DNA of 56,180 nucleotides from Rhodocyclaceae bacterium (GTDB taxonomy: Bacteria > Pseudomonadota > Gammaproteobacteria > Burkholderiales > Rhodocyclaceae). This document shows, one piece after another, positions 26,880-38,164 of the stretch; position 1 is the first letter of the stretch; every line of letters begins with the position of its first letter. The notes beneath the pieces are model-generated. The model was given only the letters and a program-made list of their open reading frames with translations. It was not told where the DNA came from and ran no database searches. Position numbers and translations under genes: made by a program. The stretch covers positions 1 to 56,180 of the forward strand of contig JAEUNM010000017.1 in the NCBI GenBank assembly GCA_016791105.1, written 5' to 3'.

Positions 26880-29264
26880 ATGAGTGACCGCAACAATCCT
26901 CACGTGATCCGCTTTGAACACCTGCGCATGGAAGACGTGGGCCAGGTCGGCGGCAAAAATGCTTCGCTGGGTGAAATGATCAGCCAGCTCACGGCCAGCG
27001 GGGTGCGCGTTCCGGGCGGTTTTGCCACCACGGCCAGCACTTATCGCGAATTTTTGTCCGCCGGTGGTCTGGATCAGCGCATCGAAGCGGCATTGTCCTC
27101 GCTCGATACGGAAGATGTGGTGGCGCTTGCGCGCACCGGTGCGCAAATTCGCAACTGGATCGTCGAAACGCCGTTCCCGGCTGCGCTGGAGTCCGAAATT
27201 CGTGCCGCCTACGCGCAGATTGCCGAGCCCGGCGTGTCCTTTGCGGTGCGTTCTTCGGCCACTGCGGAAGATTTGCCCGATGCGTCCTTCGCCGGCCAGC
27301 AGGAAAGTTTCCTGAACATTTCCGGCATCGAAAACGTGCTGCACGCGATCAAGGAAGTTTTTGCGTCGCTGTATAACGACCGCGCCATTTCCTACCGCGT
27401 GCACAAAGGCTTTATCCACTCGGAAGTTGCCTTGTCGGCCGGCGTGCAGCGCATGGTGCGCTCCGATCTTGGTGCGTCCGGCGTCATGTTCACGCTGGAT
27501 ACGGAATCCGGCTTCGACGGGGTGGTGTTCATCACCGCGTCGTATGGGCTGGGCGAAACGGTGGTGCAGGGCGCCGTCAATCCGGACGAGTTCTACGTGC
27601 ACAAAGCCTGCCTGGCGGAGGGCAAGCCCGCCGTGGTGCGGCGCAGTCTGGGCTCGAAACTGATCAAAATGGTATTTGCCGACAGCCGCCAGGCCGGCCG
27701 CAGCACGCGCACCGTGGATGTGGCGGAGGCCGACCGCCACCGCTTTTCGCTATCTGACGCGGACGTGCTGGAATTGGCGCGCTACGCCATGATCATCGAA
27801 AAGCACTACGGCCGCCCCATGGATATCGAGTGGGGCAAGGACGGCCAGGACGGCAAGTTGTACATCCTGCAGGCGCGTCCGGAAACCGTGCAGTCGCAGC
27901 AAAGCGGCATGGCGATGGAAAAATACCGCCTCAAGCAGTACGGCAAGCCCATGGTGACTGGCCGCGCGATCGGCCAGAAAATCGGTGTGGGGCCGGTGCG
28001 CATCGTGCATGGCTCGTCCGAAATGGAGCGGGTCCAGGCCGGCGACATACTGGTGACCGACATGACCGACCCGAACTGGGAGCCGGTCATGAAGCGCGCC
28101 TCGGCCATCGTCACCAACCGCGGCGGGCGCACCTGCCACGCCGCCATCATCGCGCGTGAATTGGGCATTCCCGCCATCGTGGGCTGTGGCGACGCCACCG
28201 AGCGCCTGCAGCAGGGCGAAGCGGTCACGGTGTCCTGCGCGGAAGGGGATACCGGCTACGTGTACCGCGGCAAGCTCGATTATGAAGTGGTCAGTACCGA
28301 CCTTGCGCGCCTGCCTGAACTGCCCGTCAAAATCATGATGAACGTGGGCAATCCGGAACTGGCATTCGACTTTGCGCGGGTGCCGAATTCCGGCGTGGGG
28401 TTGGCGCGGCTGGAATTCGTGATCAACAACACAATAGGCATACACCCCAAAGCCATCCTCGAAGTGGACCAGATTCCGGCCCGCCTGCGCGACGAAATCA
28501 AGCGCCGCTCGCGCGGCTACGCAAGTCCGGAAAGCTTTTTCGTGGAAAAGCTGGCGGAAGGCATCGCCACCATTGCGGCGGCTTTCCATCCCAAGCCGGT
28601 CATCGTGCGCATGTCCGATTTCAAGTCGAACGAATATCGCAAGCTGTTGGGCGGGGAAATTTACGAGCCGGAAGAAGAAAACCCCATGCTGGGTTTTCGC
28701 GGCGCGTCACGCTATGTCGCGCACACCTTCCGCGATTGTTTCGAACTCGAGTGCCGCGCCATGCGCCGCGTGCGCAATGACATGGGCCTCACCAACGTGC
28801 AGATCATGATTCCGTTCGTGCGCACGCTGGACGAAGCGCGCGAGGTGGAGGAATTGCTGGCGGCACATGGGCTGCGCCGCAACGACAATGCTCTCAAGCT
28901 CATCATGATGTGCGAAATACCGTCCAACGCGCTGCTGGCGGAGCAATTCCTGCAGTATTTCGACGGCTTTTCGATCGGTTCGAACGATCTGACTCAGCTC
29001 ACCCTGGGGCTGGATCGGGATTCCGGGCTGGTCGCGCAGGCTTTCGACGAGCGCGACCCGGCCGTCAAATCTTTGCTGGCGATGGCTATTTCGGCCTGCA
29101 ACCGGCTCGGCAAATATGTCGGCATTTGCGGCCAGGGACCTTCGGACCACGCCGATTTTGCGGAGTGGCTCATGGATGCCGGCATACAGACCATTTCGCT
29201 GAATCCGGATACGGTGGTCGATACCTGGCTGCACCTTGCCCAGCACTGCCGCGAAGAAGCCTGA
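26880..29264 (+). CDS. ppsA: Phosphoenolpyruvate synthase (pyruvate, water dikinase)
   Basis: This 794-residue enzyme converts pyruvate and ATP to PEP, AMP and phosphate, for gluconeogenesis. The N-terminal ATP-binding domain has [11 protein letters not shown] and [18 protein letters not shown]. The phosphohistidine domain has [15 protein letters not shown] with His420, equivalent to the E. coli catalytic histidine. The PEP-binding barrel ends with [19 protein letters not shown] and [14 protein letters not shown] lies upstream of the ATG. It is divergent from ppsR and followed by a strong hairpin. Confidence 0.97.
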   Translation: MSDRNNPHVIRFEHLRMEDVGQVGGKNASLGEMISQLTASGVRVPGGFATTASTYREFLSAGGLDQRIEAALSSLDTEDVVALARTGAQIRNWIVETPFPAALESEIRAAYAQIAEPGVSFAVRSSATAEDLPDASFAGQQESFLNISGIENVLHAIKEVFASLYNDRAISYRVHKGFIHSEVALSAGVQRMVRSDLGASGVMFTLDTESGFDGVVFITASYGLGETVVQGAVNPDEFYVHKACLAEGKPAVVRRSLGSKLIKMVFADSRQAGRSTRTVDVAEADRHRFSLSDADVLELARYAMIIEKHYGRPMDIEWGKDGQDGKLYILQARPETVQSQQSGMAMEKYRLKQYGKPMVTGRAIGQKIGVGPVRIVHGSSEMERVQAGDILVTDMTDPNWEPVMKRASAIVTNRGGRTCHAAIIARELGIPAIVGCGDATERLQQGEAVTVSCAEGDTGYVYRGKLDYEVVSTDLARLPELPVKIMMNVGNPELAFDFARVPNSGVGLARLEFVINNTIGIHPKAILEVDQIPARLRDEIKRRSRGYASPESFFVEKLAEGIATIAAAFHPKPVIVRMSDFKSNEYRKLLGGEIYEPEEENPMLGFRGASRYVAHTFRDCFELECRAMRRVRNDMGLTNVQIMIPFVRTLDEAREVEELLAAHGLRRNDNALKLIMMCEIPSNALLAEQFLQYFDGFSIGSNDLTQLTLGLDRDSGLVAQAFDERDPAVKSLLAMAISACNRLGKYVGICGQGPSDHADFAEWLMDAGIQTISLNPDTVVDTWLHLAQHCREEA

Positions 29265-29278
29265 ACTGCAAGCCCGAA

Positions 29279-29302
29279 GCGCGCCGGCTGGCGTCGGCGC
29301 GC
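29279..29302. terminator. Hairpin between convergent ppsA and nucleotidase genes
   Basis: An 8-base-pair stem GCGCGCCG/CGGCGCGC with an 8-base loop lies between the ppsA stop and the stop of the gene on the other strand, so it could serve both. There is no T-run. Confidence 0.55.
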
Positions 29303-29304
29303 GT

Positions 29305-30956
<1,652 letters not shown>

Positions 30957-31382
30957 TTATTCGACGGCGATCTTGCGTACCCGCTCGCCGGCCTTTTTGG
31001 GCAGCGTCAATTCCAGTACGCCATCCGCAAATTTGGCCGTTGCCTGCGCCTGATCGACGTCGGTCGCCAGTTTGAAACTGCGCGATACGCGGCCGTAATA
31101 GCGCTCGGTGCGCAACACGCGCTCGCCTTCCCGCACTTCATTGCTGTGTTTTTTCTCGGCGCTGATGGCGACGGTCGGGCCGTCGATATCGACCGAAATG
31201 TCTTCTTTTTTCACGCCCGGCAGTTCGGCATGGACGCGGTAGGTTTCAGCGTCTTCCTTCACGTCCACGCGTATCGTGCCGTTTTCGGTCACTTCGCCGA
31301 GGGCGCCGACCGGTCGCAGGAAAAATCCGCCAAAGTCTTTGAACATGTCCTCGAAAGGATCCCAACGTGTGATGTTTGCCAT
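30957..31382 (-). CDS. Hsp20/alpha-crystallin small heat-shock protein
   Basis: This 141-residue ATP-independent holdase has the N-terminal MANITRWDPFEDMFKDFGGFF, an alpha-crystallin domain from about residue 36 (VDVKEDAETYRVHAELPGV), the FxLxxxVD-type RSFKLATDVD, and the C-terminal anchor GVLELTLPK. A ribosome site GGAGA precedes the ATG. It is a single gene with its own terminator. A heat-shock sigma promoter would be expected upstream but was not identified confidently. Confidence 0.94.
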   Translation of the reverse strand: MANITRWDPFEDMFKDFGGFFLRPVGALGEVTENGTIRVDVKEDAETYRVHAELPGVKKEDISVDIDGPTVAISAEKKHSNEVREGERVLRTERYYGRVSRSFKLATDVDQAQATAKFADGVLELTLPKKAGERVRKIAVE

Positions 31383-31525
31383 TTGCTTTCTCCTGTAGCT
31401 GTTACGTGATGCGGCGCGGGGCCGTCTGATGTGAAAATGGGGCCGGCGCCGGCATAGTCAAGCGCACCGTGCGCTATCGTTGATCCAGGTCAAGGCGTAG
31501 CGGCGCAAACCGGGTGGGGAGAGGT

Positions 31526-31744
31526 ATGGACCAGACATGCGGTGGAAATGCGGTGACGCCGGGTACTTGCCCGCGTTGCGGCGCGGCGCGCAATTGCGCC
31601 ATGGAGCAGGGCGTGCATCCCTGCTGGTGCGCGGTAGAAGCGCCGCTGGCGCGGCCGGATGCGGCGCAAATGCGCTGCCTGTGCCGGCGCTGTCTACAGC
31701 AGCTGCTGGCCGCGCAGGCTGCGGCGGATCAGCCCGCCGCGTAA
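31526..31744 (+). CDS. Cysteine-rich CWC family protein
   Basis: This 72-residue protein begins at ATG 31526, with GGGGAGAGG just upstream; a GTG at 31514 is in frame. The cysteine pattern CPRCGAARNC, PCWCA, CLCRRCL matches the CWC family of small, probably zinc-binding bacterial proteins of unknown function. Its 3' end overlaps the convergent nudB gene by 16 bases. Confidence 0.8.
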   Translation: MDQTCGGNAVTPGTCPRCGAARNCAMEQGVHPCWCAVEAPLARPDAAQMRCLCRRCLQQLLAAQAAADQPAA

Positions 31745-32181
31745 GGGCCGCGGCAGCCCAGCATCAGAATCGCGTCGCGGTTGCTCCACGAAAACACCGC
31801 TTGCCCTGCGGCATCGCGGTCCAGCCAGCGCCAGGCCAGGTGTTCGGCCGGTGCGAGGCGTATCGGGCTGTCGCGCGGCACGCAGAGGCTGAACACGTGT
31901 TCCGTGTTGTGGGTGACGCCCGGCGCGTAGCGATGGCGCCAGATGGGGAATATTTCGTAGCGATTGGATAGGCCCCAGTCGCGCAGGGCCGACGCGGCGA
32001 CCACCAGGCCGGTTTCTTCGGCCACTTCGCGCTGCGCGGTCTGGCGCAGGGTTTCGCCGGTTTCCTGGCTGCCGGTGACGGACTGCCAGTAGCCCGGGTG
32101 TGAGGCGCGCTCCAGCAGCAGGATTTCGAATGCCGGGCTGTGTATGAGCACCAGCACCGAGCGCGGCAACTTGTGCGCCAT
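31729..32181 (-). CDS. nudB: Dihydroneopterin triphosphate diphosphatase (Nudix)
   Basis: This 150-residue Nudix hydrolase removes pyrophosphate from dihydroneopterin triphosphate in folate synthesis. The Nudix box is complete: GSQETGE, seven residues, then REVAEETGL. The start MAHKLPRSVLVLIHS and YEIFPIWRHRYAPGVTHNTEHVF are typical of NudB. It is the last gene of the aspS-RNase-barstar-nudB run, 6 bases after barstar. Confidence 0.93.
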   Translation of the reverse strand: MAHKLPRSVLVLIHSPAFEILLLERASHPGYWQSVTGSQETGETLRQTAQREVAEETGLVVAASALRDWGLSNRYEIFPIWRHRYAPGVTHNTEHVFSLCVPRDSPIRLAPAEHLAWRWLDRDAAGQAVFSWSNRDAILMLGCRGPYAAG

Positions 32182-32187
32182 GCGCGC

Positions 32188-32631
32188 TCAGGTGCCGGCA
32201 AACAGCGAAATCAGGTCGGGCAGGGGAGCGTCGAACAACACCCAGAACGGCAGCCCTTCGCTACGCCAGTGTTCGACCGCGCCGCGCAGCACGCTCACCG
32301 CCTCGTCCAGATCGTCGGGCATGCGTTCGCGCGCTTTTGCGGCGCCGTGCAGGAATACCGCGTAACCGTCCGCTTCTTTCCAGGACAGGTCGGCCAGGCA
32401 GTCGGCCAGCGCGTCCCAGTTGTGGCCGAACCAGTCCGGCAGGGAAAACGCGCTCGCCATTGCGGCCATCAGGCCGGCTTTGTCGGTGACGGCGCGCAGG
32501 TCGACATTGATGATGGTGATGCCTACTTCCAGCGAGGCGCGCTGGGCGCGGCCCAGTGCCGAGGGCTGGCCGTAGAACACGCCGGCACGCGAGGCATCGC
32601 GCAGGCGGGTGGCGAGGGGCGATGGCTGCAT
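32188..32631 (-). CDS. Barstar-family RNase inhibitor
   Basis: This 147-residue protein carries the barstar fold in its second half: DKAGLMAAMASAFSLPDWFGHNWDALADCLADLSW (GHNWDALxDxLxxL, residues about 52-86, is the hallmark), followed by the central helix and ending PLPDLISLFAG. Barstars bind and block barnase-type RNases in the cytoplasm. The gene begins 3 bases after the stop of a secreted barnase-like RNase, so this is a cognate enzyme-inhibitor pair. Confidence 0.92.
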   Translation of the reverse strand: MQPSPLATRLRDASRAGVFYGQPSALGRAQRASLEVGITIINVDLRAVTDKAGLMAAMASAFSLPDWFGHNWDALADCLADLSWKEADGYAVFLHGAAKARERMPDDLDEAVSVLRGAVEHWRSEGLPFWVLFDAPLPDLISLFAGT

Positions 32632-32634
32632 GGA

Positions 32635-33036
32635 TCAATCCCGGATGCGCTTGAAACTGCGGTAGTGGTCGGGGCTGTAGTAATACTCGCCGGAACTGCG
32701 CACGTCGCGCTGCGGACCTTCACCGGCGATGATGCGGCGCGCGCCGCGGTCTTGCGCGCCGGGCGTGCGCACCGTGTACTCGTGGTAATAGCCGTAGGGC
32801 TGTATGGGCAGCCGGCGCTCGCGGTTGCCGAATACGATGCCGTCGCGGCGGTAGGGGAAAGGCCCGCCCTGCTTGATCAGGGTGAGCGTTGCGCGGGCTT
32901 CCTGCGGCAGTGCGGATTCGGCGATGCTGCCCGGCTGGGCAGCCAGTTCGCGTGCCGGCAGGGCCGGGGCCGCCAGCAGCGCGATGCCGGCGACACATGC
33001 CGCGGCAAGCGCGCGCAAGCTTTTCAGGCCGCTCAT
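32635..33036 (-). CDS. Secreted barnase-like guanyl-specific ribonuclease (N1/T1 family)
   Basis: This 133-residue protein has a clear signal peptide (hydrophobic residues about 8-27, APALPA cleavage region) and a compact RNase domain. The order of catalytic residues matches barnase: Glu86 (YHEYTV), Arg100/101 (GARRII) and His124 (SPDHYRSF). The ATG at 33036 overlaps the aspS stop (ATGA). It would be exported while barstar protects the cytoplasm. Homologues are widespread and may serve nutrient scavenging or competition. Confidence 0.9.
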   Translation of the reverse strand: MSGLKSLRALAAACVAGIALLAAPALPARELAAQPGSIAESALPQEARATLTLIKQGGPFPYRRDGIVFGNRERRLPIQPYGYYHEYTVRTPGAQDRGARRIIAGEGPQRDVRSSGEYYYSPDHYRSFKRIRD

Positions 33037-34820
33037 GCCAGGTTGGGCGTGGGATTGCGCAGGCGTATATGCAGTTCGCGCAGTTGCTTTTCGTCCACCG
33101 GGCTGGGCGCGCTGGTGAGCAGGCATTGCGCGCGCTGGGTTTTCGGGAAGGCGATCACGTCGCGGATGGATTCAGCGCCGGTCATCATGGTGACGATGCG
33201 GTCCAGCCCGAACGCCAGACCGCCGTGCGGGGGCGCGCCGAATTTGAGCGCATCCAGCAGGAAGCCGAATTTTTGCTCGGCTTCGGCGGCATCGATGCCC
33301 AGCGCCGAAAACACCTTGCTCTGCACGTCGGCGCGGTGGATACGCACCGATCCGCCGCCGATTTCCCAGCCATTGAGCGCCAGGTCGTAGGCCTTGGCGA
33401 GGCAGGAGCCGGGATCGGATTCGAGCAGTTCCACGTGTTCGTCCTTGGGACTGGTGAAGGGGTGATGGCAGGCCGTCCAGCGCTTGTCTTCCGCGTCGTA
33501 TTCGAACATCGGGAAATCCACCACCCACACCGGGCACCAGGTATTCCCGCTGAGGAACTTGCGTTCGTGGCCTATCTTGCCGCGCAGCGCACCGAGTGCG
33601 TCGTTGACTACTTTGGCGCTGTCGGCGCCGAAGAAAATCAGGTCGCCAGATTGGGCGCCAGTGCGCTCGATAATGGCGCTGAGCGCGCCTTCGTGCAGAT
33701 TTTTCACGATGGGCGACTGCAGCCCGGCTTCGTTCGGCTTGGATGCGTCATTGACCTTGATATAAGCCAGCCCGCGTGCGCCGTAAATTTTGACGAATTC
33801 GGTATAGCCGTCGATTTCGCCGCGCGTGAGCGCCGCGCCGCCCGGAATGCGCAGTGCCGCGACACGGCCATTCGGCGCGTTGGCCGGGCCGCTGAATACC
33901 TTGAATGCCACGTCGCGCATGACGTCGGTCAGTTCCGTCAGTTCCAGCGTGACGCGCAGATCGGGTTTGTCCGAGCCGTAGCGGCGCATGGCTTCGGCGT
34001 AGGTGATGCGCGGGAAGGGCTCGGGCAGATCGACTTCCAGCACTTCCTTGAACACGGTGCGCACCATGTTTTCCGTCAGCGCGGTAATTTCGTCCTCGCC
34101 GAGGAAAGAGGTTTCGATATCGACCTGGGTAAATTCAGGCTGCCGGTCGGCGCGCAAATCTTCGTCGCGGAAGCACTTGGTGATCTGGTAGTAGCGGTCG
34201 TAGCCGGCCACCATGAGCAATTGCTTGAATAGCTGCGGCGATTGCGGCAGCGCAAAGAACTGGCCGTCATGCACGCGCGATGGCACCAGGTAGTCGCGCG
34301 CGCCTTCCGGCGTGCTTTTGGTGAGCATGGGCGTTTCGATGTCGATGAAGCCCTGTGCATCGAGAAAGCGCCGGAATGCCATCGCCGTGCGGTAGCGCAA
34401 CATGAGGTTTTTCTGCATTTGCGGCCGCCGTAGATCGAGCACGCGGTGCGTCAGGCGCACGGTTTCCGAAAGGTTCTCGTCATCGGCCAGAAAAGGCGGC
34501 GTCGCGCTAGCATTCAGTACTTCGAGCGTGTGGCACAGAACTTCGATTTCGCCGCTTTTGATATTGCGGTTTTCCGTGCCGGCCGGGCGCCGGCGTACCT
34601 TGCCGCTCAAGCGCACCACGTATTCGTTGCGCAAGGCCTCGGCGGCGTGAAACATGTCCGGCCGGTCCGGGTCGCAAACCACTTGCACCAGACCTTCGCG
34701 GTCGCGCAAGTCTATGAAAATGACGCCGCCGTGGTCGCGGCGTCTATGCACCCAGCCGCAAAGCGTGACGATCTGATCCAGTTGGGCCGTCGTGACGAGC
34801 CCACAATAAGTGCTACGCAT
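33033..34820 (-). CDS. aspS: Aspartyl-tRNA synthetase (bacterial type)
   Basis: This 595-residue class II synthetase has the N-terminal anticodon-binding OB fold with [23 protein letters not shown], motif 2 [18 protein letters not shown] near residue 220, the bacterial GAD insertion domain (about 290-410), and motif 3 [10 protein letters not shown]. Family members in beta- and gammaproteobacteria may be discriminating or may also charge tRNA-Asn; this cannot be decided here. It heads the run with RNase, barstar and nudB. Confidence 0.97.
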   Translation of the reverse strand: MRSTYCGLVTTAQLDQIVTLCGWVHRRRDHGGVIFIDLRDREGLVQVVCDPDRPDMFHAAEALRNEYVVRLSGKVRRRPAGTENRNIKSGEIEVLCHTLEVLNASATPPFLADDENLSETVRLTHRVLDLRRPQMQKNLMLRYRTAMAFRRFLDAQGFIDIETPMLTKSTPEGARDYLVPSRVHDGQFFALPQSPQLFKQLLMVAGYDRYYQITKCFRDEDLRADRQPEFTQVDIETSFLGEDEITALTENMVRTVFKEVLEVDLPEPFPRITYAEAMRRYGSDKPDLRVTLELTELTDVMRDVAFKVFSGPANAPNGRVAALRIPGGAALTRGEIDGYTEFVKIYGARGLAYIKVNDASKPNEAGLQSPIVKNLHEGALSAIIERTGAQSGDLIFFGADSAKVVNDALGALRGKIGHERKFLSGNTWCPVWVVDFPMFEYDAEDKRWTACHHPFTSPKDEHVELLESDPGSCLAKAYDLALNGWEIGGGSVRIHRADVQSKVFSALGIDAAEAEQKFGFLLDALKFGAPPHGGLAFGLDRIVTMMTGAESIRDVIAFPKTQRAQCLLTSAPSPVDEKQLRELHIRLRNPTPNLA

Positions 34821-34853
34821 GGGTTGTACCTGTTTTGATGCGCCGCAGCGCCC

Positions 34854-35489
34854 TTAACTTTGCAGGGCGGGGCTGGTTTGTGTGTCGGAGTGCCCAGGCG
34901 GTCGCCGCGGCGGCGGCACGACGCCCATGGAAATGACGTATTTGAGCGCCTCGTCTATGCTCATGTCGAGTTCGATCACGTCGCGTTTGGCCACCAGCAG
35001 AAAAAAGCCGGAAGTCGGGTTGGGCGTGGTCGGCACATAGACGGCGACGTGATCGGTCAGATGGTTGGCGACATCGCCGCCAGGCTGGCCGGTCAGGAAG
35101 GCGATGGTCCACATCCCTTCATGCGGGTACTGCACCAGCAGGGCTTTACGGAAAGCCTCGCCGCTGGACGACAGCAAGGTATCGGATACCTGCTTGACGC
35201 CGTAATAAATCGATTTGACCACCGGGATGCGGCCGAGCAAGGCCTCCCAGAAGCGGAACAGGCGCTGCCCGATAAAATTCGCACCGATCAGACCGGTGAC
35301 GAATACGACCAGCAGCATGAGCACCACGCCCAGGCCGCGCATGCGAAACCCCAGAAACATTTCCGGGTGTAGCGAGGCCGGCAGTAATTCCAGCGAGCGG
35401 TCCAGCGTGCCGACGATCCAGTCGAGTACGGCCAGCGTGATCGCCAGCGGTATCCAGATCAGAAGGCCGGTGATGAAATAACGTTTCAT
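34854..35489 (-). CDS. DUF502 membrane protein
   Basis: This 211-residue inner-membrane protein has two helices at about residues 5-28 and 55-75 (GVVLMLLVVFVTGLIGANFIG), then LLGRIPVVKSIYYGVKQVSD and PTTPNPTSGFFLLV, the conserved DUF502 core. Function is unknown. The ATG at 35489 shares one base with the fmdB stop (TGATG). The order fmdB-DUF502-aspS is conserved in many betaproteobacteria, which suggests a housekeeping role. Confidence 0.92.
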   Translation of the reverse strand: MKRYFITGLLIWIPLAITLAVLDWIVGTLDRSLELLPASLHPEMFLGFRMRGLGVVLMLLVVFVTGLIGANFIGQRLFRFWEALLGRIPVVKSIYYGVKQVSDTLLSSSGEAFRKALLVQYPHEGMWTIAFLTGQPGGDVANHLTDHVAVYVPTTPNPTSGFFLLVAKRDVIELDMSIDEALKYVISMGVVPPPRRPPGHSDTQTSPALQS

Positions 35490-35794
35490 CAATGGCAGGC
35501 GCAGGAACCGCCGCAGGGGGTGGCCGCTGCCGGCTTGTCCGTACTGCCGCCATCTTTGCTGTCCTTACTTTCCTTGCTGTCCGCAGCTTTGGCGGATGCG
35601 GTGCCGGAACCCGTGCTCTTGAAATCGGTGGCGTACCAGCCGCTGCCCTTGAGTTGAAAACCGGCCGCGGAAATGAGCTTGGCGAATGTTTCCTTGCCGC
35701 AGGCCGGGCAAGTCGTGAGCGGTGCCGCGCTGACCTTTTGCAGCACGTCTTTCTGGTGTCCGCAGTCGGAACAGCGATACTCGTAGATGGGCAT
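35489..35794 (-). CDS. FmdB-family zinc-ribbon protein
   Basis: This 101-residue protein starts MPIYEYRCSDCGH after a perfect GGAGGT. Two CxxC pairs (CSDC, CPAC) form a zinc ribbon in the first 45 residues, followed by KLISAAGFQLKGSGWYATDF, the usual FmdB signature. The C-terminal tail is Ser/Lys/Asp-rich and ends in a Cys-containing CGGSCACH. It is regarded as a putative regulatory or chaperone-like protein; its role is unknown. Confidence 0.92.
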   Translation of the reverse strand: MPIYEYRCSDCGHQKDVLQKVSAAPLTTCPACGKETFAKLISAAGFQLKGSGWYATDFKSTGSGTASAKAADSKESKDSKDGGSTDKPAAATPCGGSCACH

Positions 35795-35882
35795 GGCCAC
35801 CTCCAATAAAACCTTGAATTATAGCCGAAAATGCGGCCCGCCTGGCAATAGCGGCGCGAGCCTGTGCAGCATCGATGTGGTG

Positions 35883-35899
35883 GCGGGAGTAGCTCAATT
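35883..35899 (+). other. 17-base tRNA-Gly-like 5' segment, no tRNA body
   Basis: GCGGGAGTAGCTCAATT reads like the acceptor arm, the TA linker and the first D-arm bases of a bacterial tRNA-Gly. The following bases do not continue into a D-loop, anticodon or T-arm. It lies in the gap between fmdB and pilD and may be a remnant or chance. Confidence 0.25.
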
Positions 35900-36019
35900 C
35901 AAGCCCGAAGACTTTGCCGCCAGTGCGATTCCTGGCGCCTGGTTTGCGTGCAATTCGTGGTGGCAGCGGGGGCGCCACCTTGCGCGCCGCGGACGGCTTG
36001 GCGGCCGGCAGTTGCTCAC

Positions 36020-36901
36020 TCAGTGCAACAGCGTGCCCAAATAGGCGGTATTGATTTCGCGTCCGAAAAATAGCGCGATGAGGCCCGCAGCGGCCAGATA
36101 GGGTCCGAACGGAATCGGCACCTGCCGCTCGTGCCGGCGCAGCGCGATCAGCGAAATGCCGACCACTGCCCCGACGACCGAAGACAGCAGGATGACCGCC
36201 GGCAGCATGGCCCAGCCCAGCCAGGCACCCAGCGCGGCGAGCAGCTTGAAATCGCCGTAACCCATGCCTTCCTTGCCGGTGGCAAGTTTGAACAGCCAGT
36301 AGATGCTCCACAGACTCAAATAGCCCGCCACCGCGCCGATCAGCGCGGCGGGCAGGGCCACGTAGTCGGTACCCAGGTTGAATAGCAGTCCGGCCCAGGC
36401 GAGCGGCAGGGTGATGTCATCGGGCAGGTATTGTTCGTCCAGATCGATAAATGCCAGGGCGATGAGGCACCAGACCAGGATGAGCATGCCGCCGCCGACC
36501 GCACTGGCACCAAATTTGGCCAGCACCGCCACCGTGAGTAGCGCGCATAGCAGCTCGATGGCCGGGTAGCGCGCGCTGATCGGGGTGTGGCAGGCACTGC
36601 AGCGCCCGCGCAACATGAGCCAACTCAGCACCGGAATATTTTCCAGCGCCGTAATGGCATGGCCGCAGGACGGGCAGCGCGAGCGCGGCCGAAGCAGGGA
36701 AAAGGGCGGCGCTTCGGCCGGCATCTCGCCGCGCAATTCCGCGCACTGCGCTTCCCAGTCGCGCCGCATCATGCGCGGCAAACGATGGATGACGACATTC
36801 AGGAAGCTGCCTATGCACAGTCCCAACAGAGCACCCACCGTCGCGAGCCAGAGCGGCTGCGCGAGCAGTTGTTGCACTTCGTACCAGATACCGGCCTGCA
36901 T
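36020..36901 (-). CDS. pilD: Type IV prepilin peptidase / N-methyltransferase
   Basis: This 293-residue polytopic membrane enzyme cleaves and N-methylates type IV pilins and pseudopilins. It has the N-terminal LCIGSFLNVVIHRLPRMM, the tetracysteine zinc site CPSC...CSAC near residues 75-100, and two catalytic aspartates in DLDEQYLPDDITLP and GYGDFKLLAALG. It begins 3 bases after the pilC stop, the last of pilB-pilC-pilD. The coaE and zapD genes often found next are not here. Confidence 0.96.
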   Translation of the reverse strand: MQAGIWYEVQQLLAQPLWLATVGALLGLCIGSFLNVVIHRLPRMMRRDWEAQCAELRGEMPAEAPPFSLLRPRSRCPSCGHAITALENIPVLSWLMLRGRCSACHTPISARYPAIELLCALLTVAVLAKFGASAVGGGMLILVWCLIALAFIDLDEQYLPDDITLPLAWAGLLFNLGTDYVALPAALIGAVAGYLSLWSIYWLFKLATGKEGMGYGDFKLLAALGAWLGWAMLPAVILLSSVVGAVVGISLIALRRHERQVPIPFGPYLAAAGLIALFFGREINTAYLGTLLH

Positions 36902-36904
36902 GCC

Positions 36905-38137
36905 TCAGACGGCTTGAGCGACCTTGAAAATCGGCAGATACATGGCGATGATAAGGCCGCCTATCAAGGTGCCCAGAACGACCATGATGATAGGTTCCAT
37001 GAGGCTGGACATGGCATCGACGGCGTCGTCGACTTCCTGTTCGTAAAAGTCGGCAACCTTGCCCAGCATGCTGTCGAGCTGGCCGGATTCTTCACCTATC
37101 GACACCATCTGCACCACCATCACGGGAAATACGGCGGCGTTCTGCATGGCTACCGTGAGGCTGGTACCGGTGGAAACGTCGGTCTGGATTTGCCGCGTGG
37201 CGACCTTATAGACCTGGTTGCCGGAGGCGCCGCCCACTGAATCCAGCGCTTCAACGAGCGGCACGCCGGCTGCGAACATGGTGGATAGCGTGCGAGCCCA
37301 GCGCGCCACCGTGGCTTTCATGACGATGTCGCCAATCACCGGCAATTTGAGCAGCAGGCGATCCAGCGCAAACTGCATGGGCGGCGATCGTTTATACGTG
37401 TAAATGAGCGCGGTGATGGCCCCGGCTGCAATGCCGAATATGATGTACCAATAGGCGACGAAGGCATCCGACAGCGCGATCACGAAGAGCGTGGGCGCGG
37501 GCAGGTCGGCGCCGAAGCTCTGGAACACCTTCTTGAATTCGGGGATCACGAAAATCATGATCACGGCGGTGATCACGATGGCGACGATGATGACCGACAA
37601 CGGGTAGAACATTGCCGACTTGATTTTTCCCTTGACGGCCAGAATTTTTTCGCGATAAGTGGCCAGACGGTCGAGCAGATTGTCAAGAATGCCTGCCTGC
37701 TCACCCGCCGCGACCAGGTTGCAGAACAGTGCGTCGAAATGCTGCGGATACTTGCGGAAGGCCTGGGTCAGGCTGGAGCCGGTTTCGACCTCGGTGCGGA
37801 TTTCCGACAGCAATTTGCCCACCGCTCGATTGGATGCGCTTTTGCCGACGATGTCGAATGCCTGCAGGAGCGGCACGCCCGAACGCATCATGGTGGCGAG
37901 CTGGCGCGTGAACAGCGTGATGTCTTTTTCGGTAACCGAGCCGCCGCGCCCGAACGCGCGTTTTTTGACGCGCGTTACCAATATGCCCTGGCGCCGCAGC
38001 GTGGCCTGCACCAGGGTTTCACCGCCGGCGCGCATTTCGCCGCGCACCACCTTGCCGGTCTTGTCCTTGCCTTCCCACTGGAAGACGAATTCCTTGATCT
38101 GGCGTTCTTTCTTGATCGCTTTAGCGGCGGTAGCCAT
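36905..38137 (-). CDS. pilC: Type IV pilus inner-membrane platform protein
   Basis: This 410-residue GspF/PilC-family protein anchors the pilus assembly motors. It has two cytoplasmic T2SSF domains (about 75-195 and 280-400) with three membrane helices, markers FTRQLATMMRSGVPLLQAFDI and LSTMFAAGVPLVEALDSVGG, and the tail MVVLGTLIGGLIIAMYLPIF. It lies between pilB (27-base gap) and pilD. Confidence 0.96.
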   Translation of the reverse strand: MATAAKAIKKERQIKEFVFQWEGKDKTGKVVRGEMRAGGETLVQATLRRQGILVTRVKKRAFGRGGSVTEKDITLFTRQLATMMRSGVPLLQAFDIVGKSASNRAVGKLLSEIRTEVETGSSLTQAFRKYPQHFDALFCNLVAAGEQAGILDNLLDRLATYREKILAVKGKIKSAMFYPLSVIIVAIVITAVIMIFVIPEFKKVFQSFGADLPAPTLFVIALSDAFVAYWYIIFGIAAGAITALIYTYKRSPPMQFALDRLLLKLPVIGDIVMKATVARWARTLSTMFAAGVPLVEALDSVGGASGNQVYKVATRQIQTDVSTGTSLTVAMQNAAVFPVMVVQMVSIGEESGQLDSMLGKVADFYEQEVDDAVDAMSSLMEPIIMVVLGTLIGGLIIAMYLPIFKVAQAV

Positions 38138-38164
38138 GCGGATTCCTCAATCGAGCCGTGCGCT

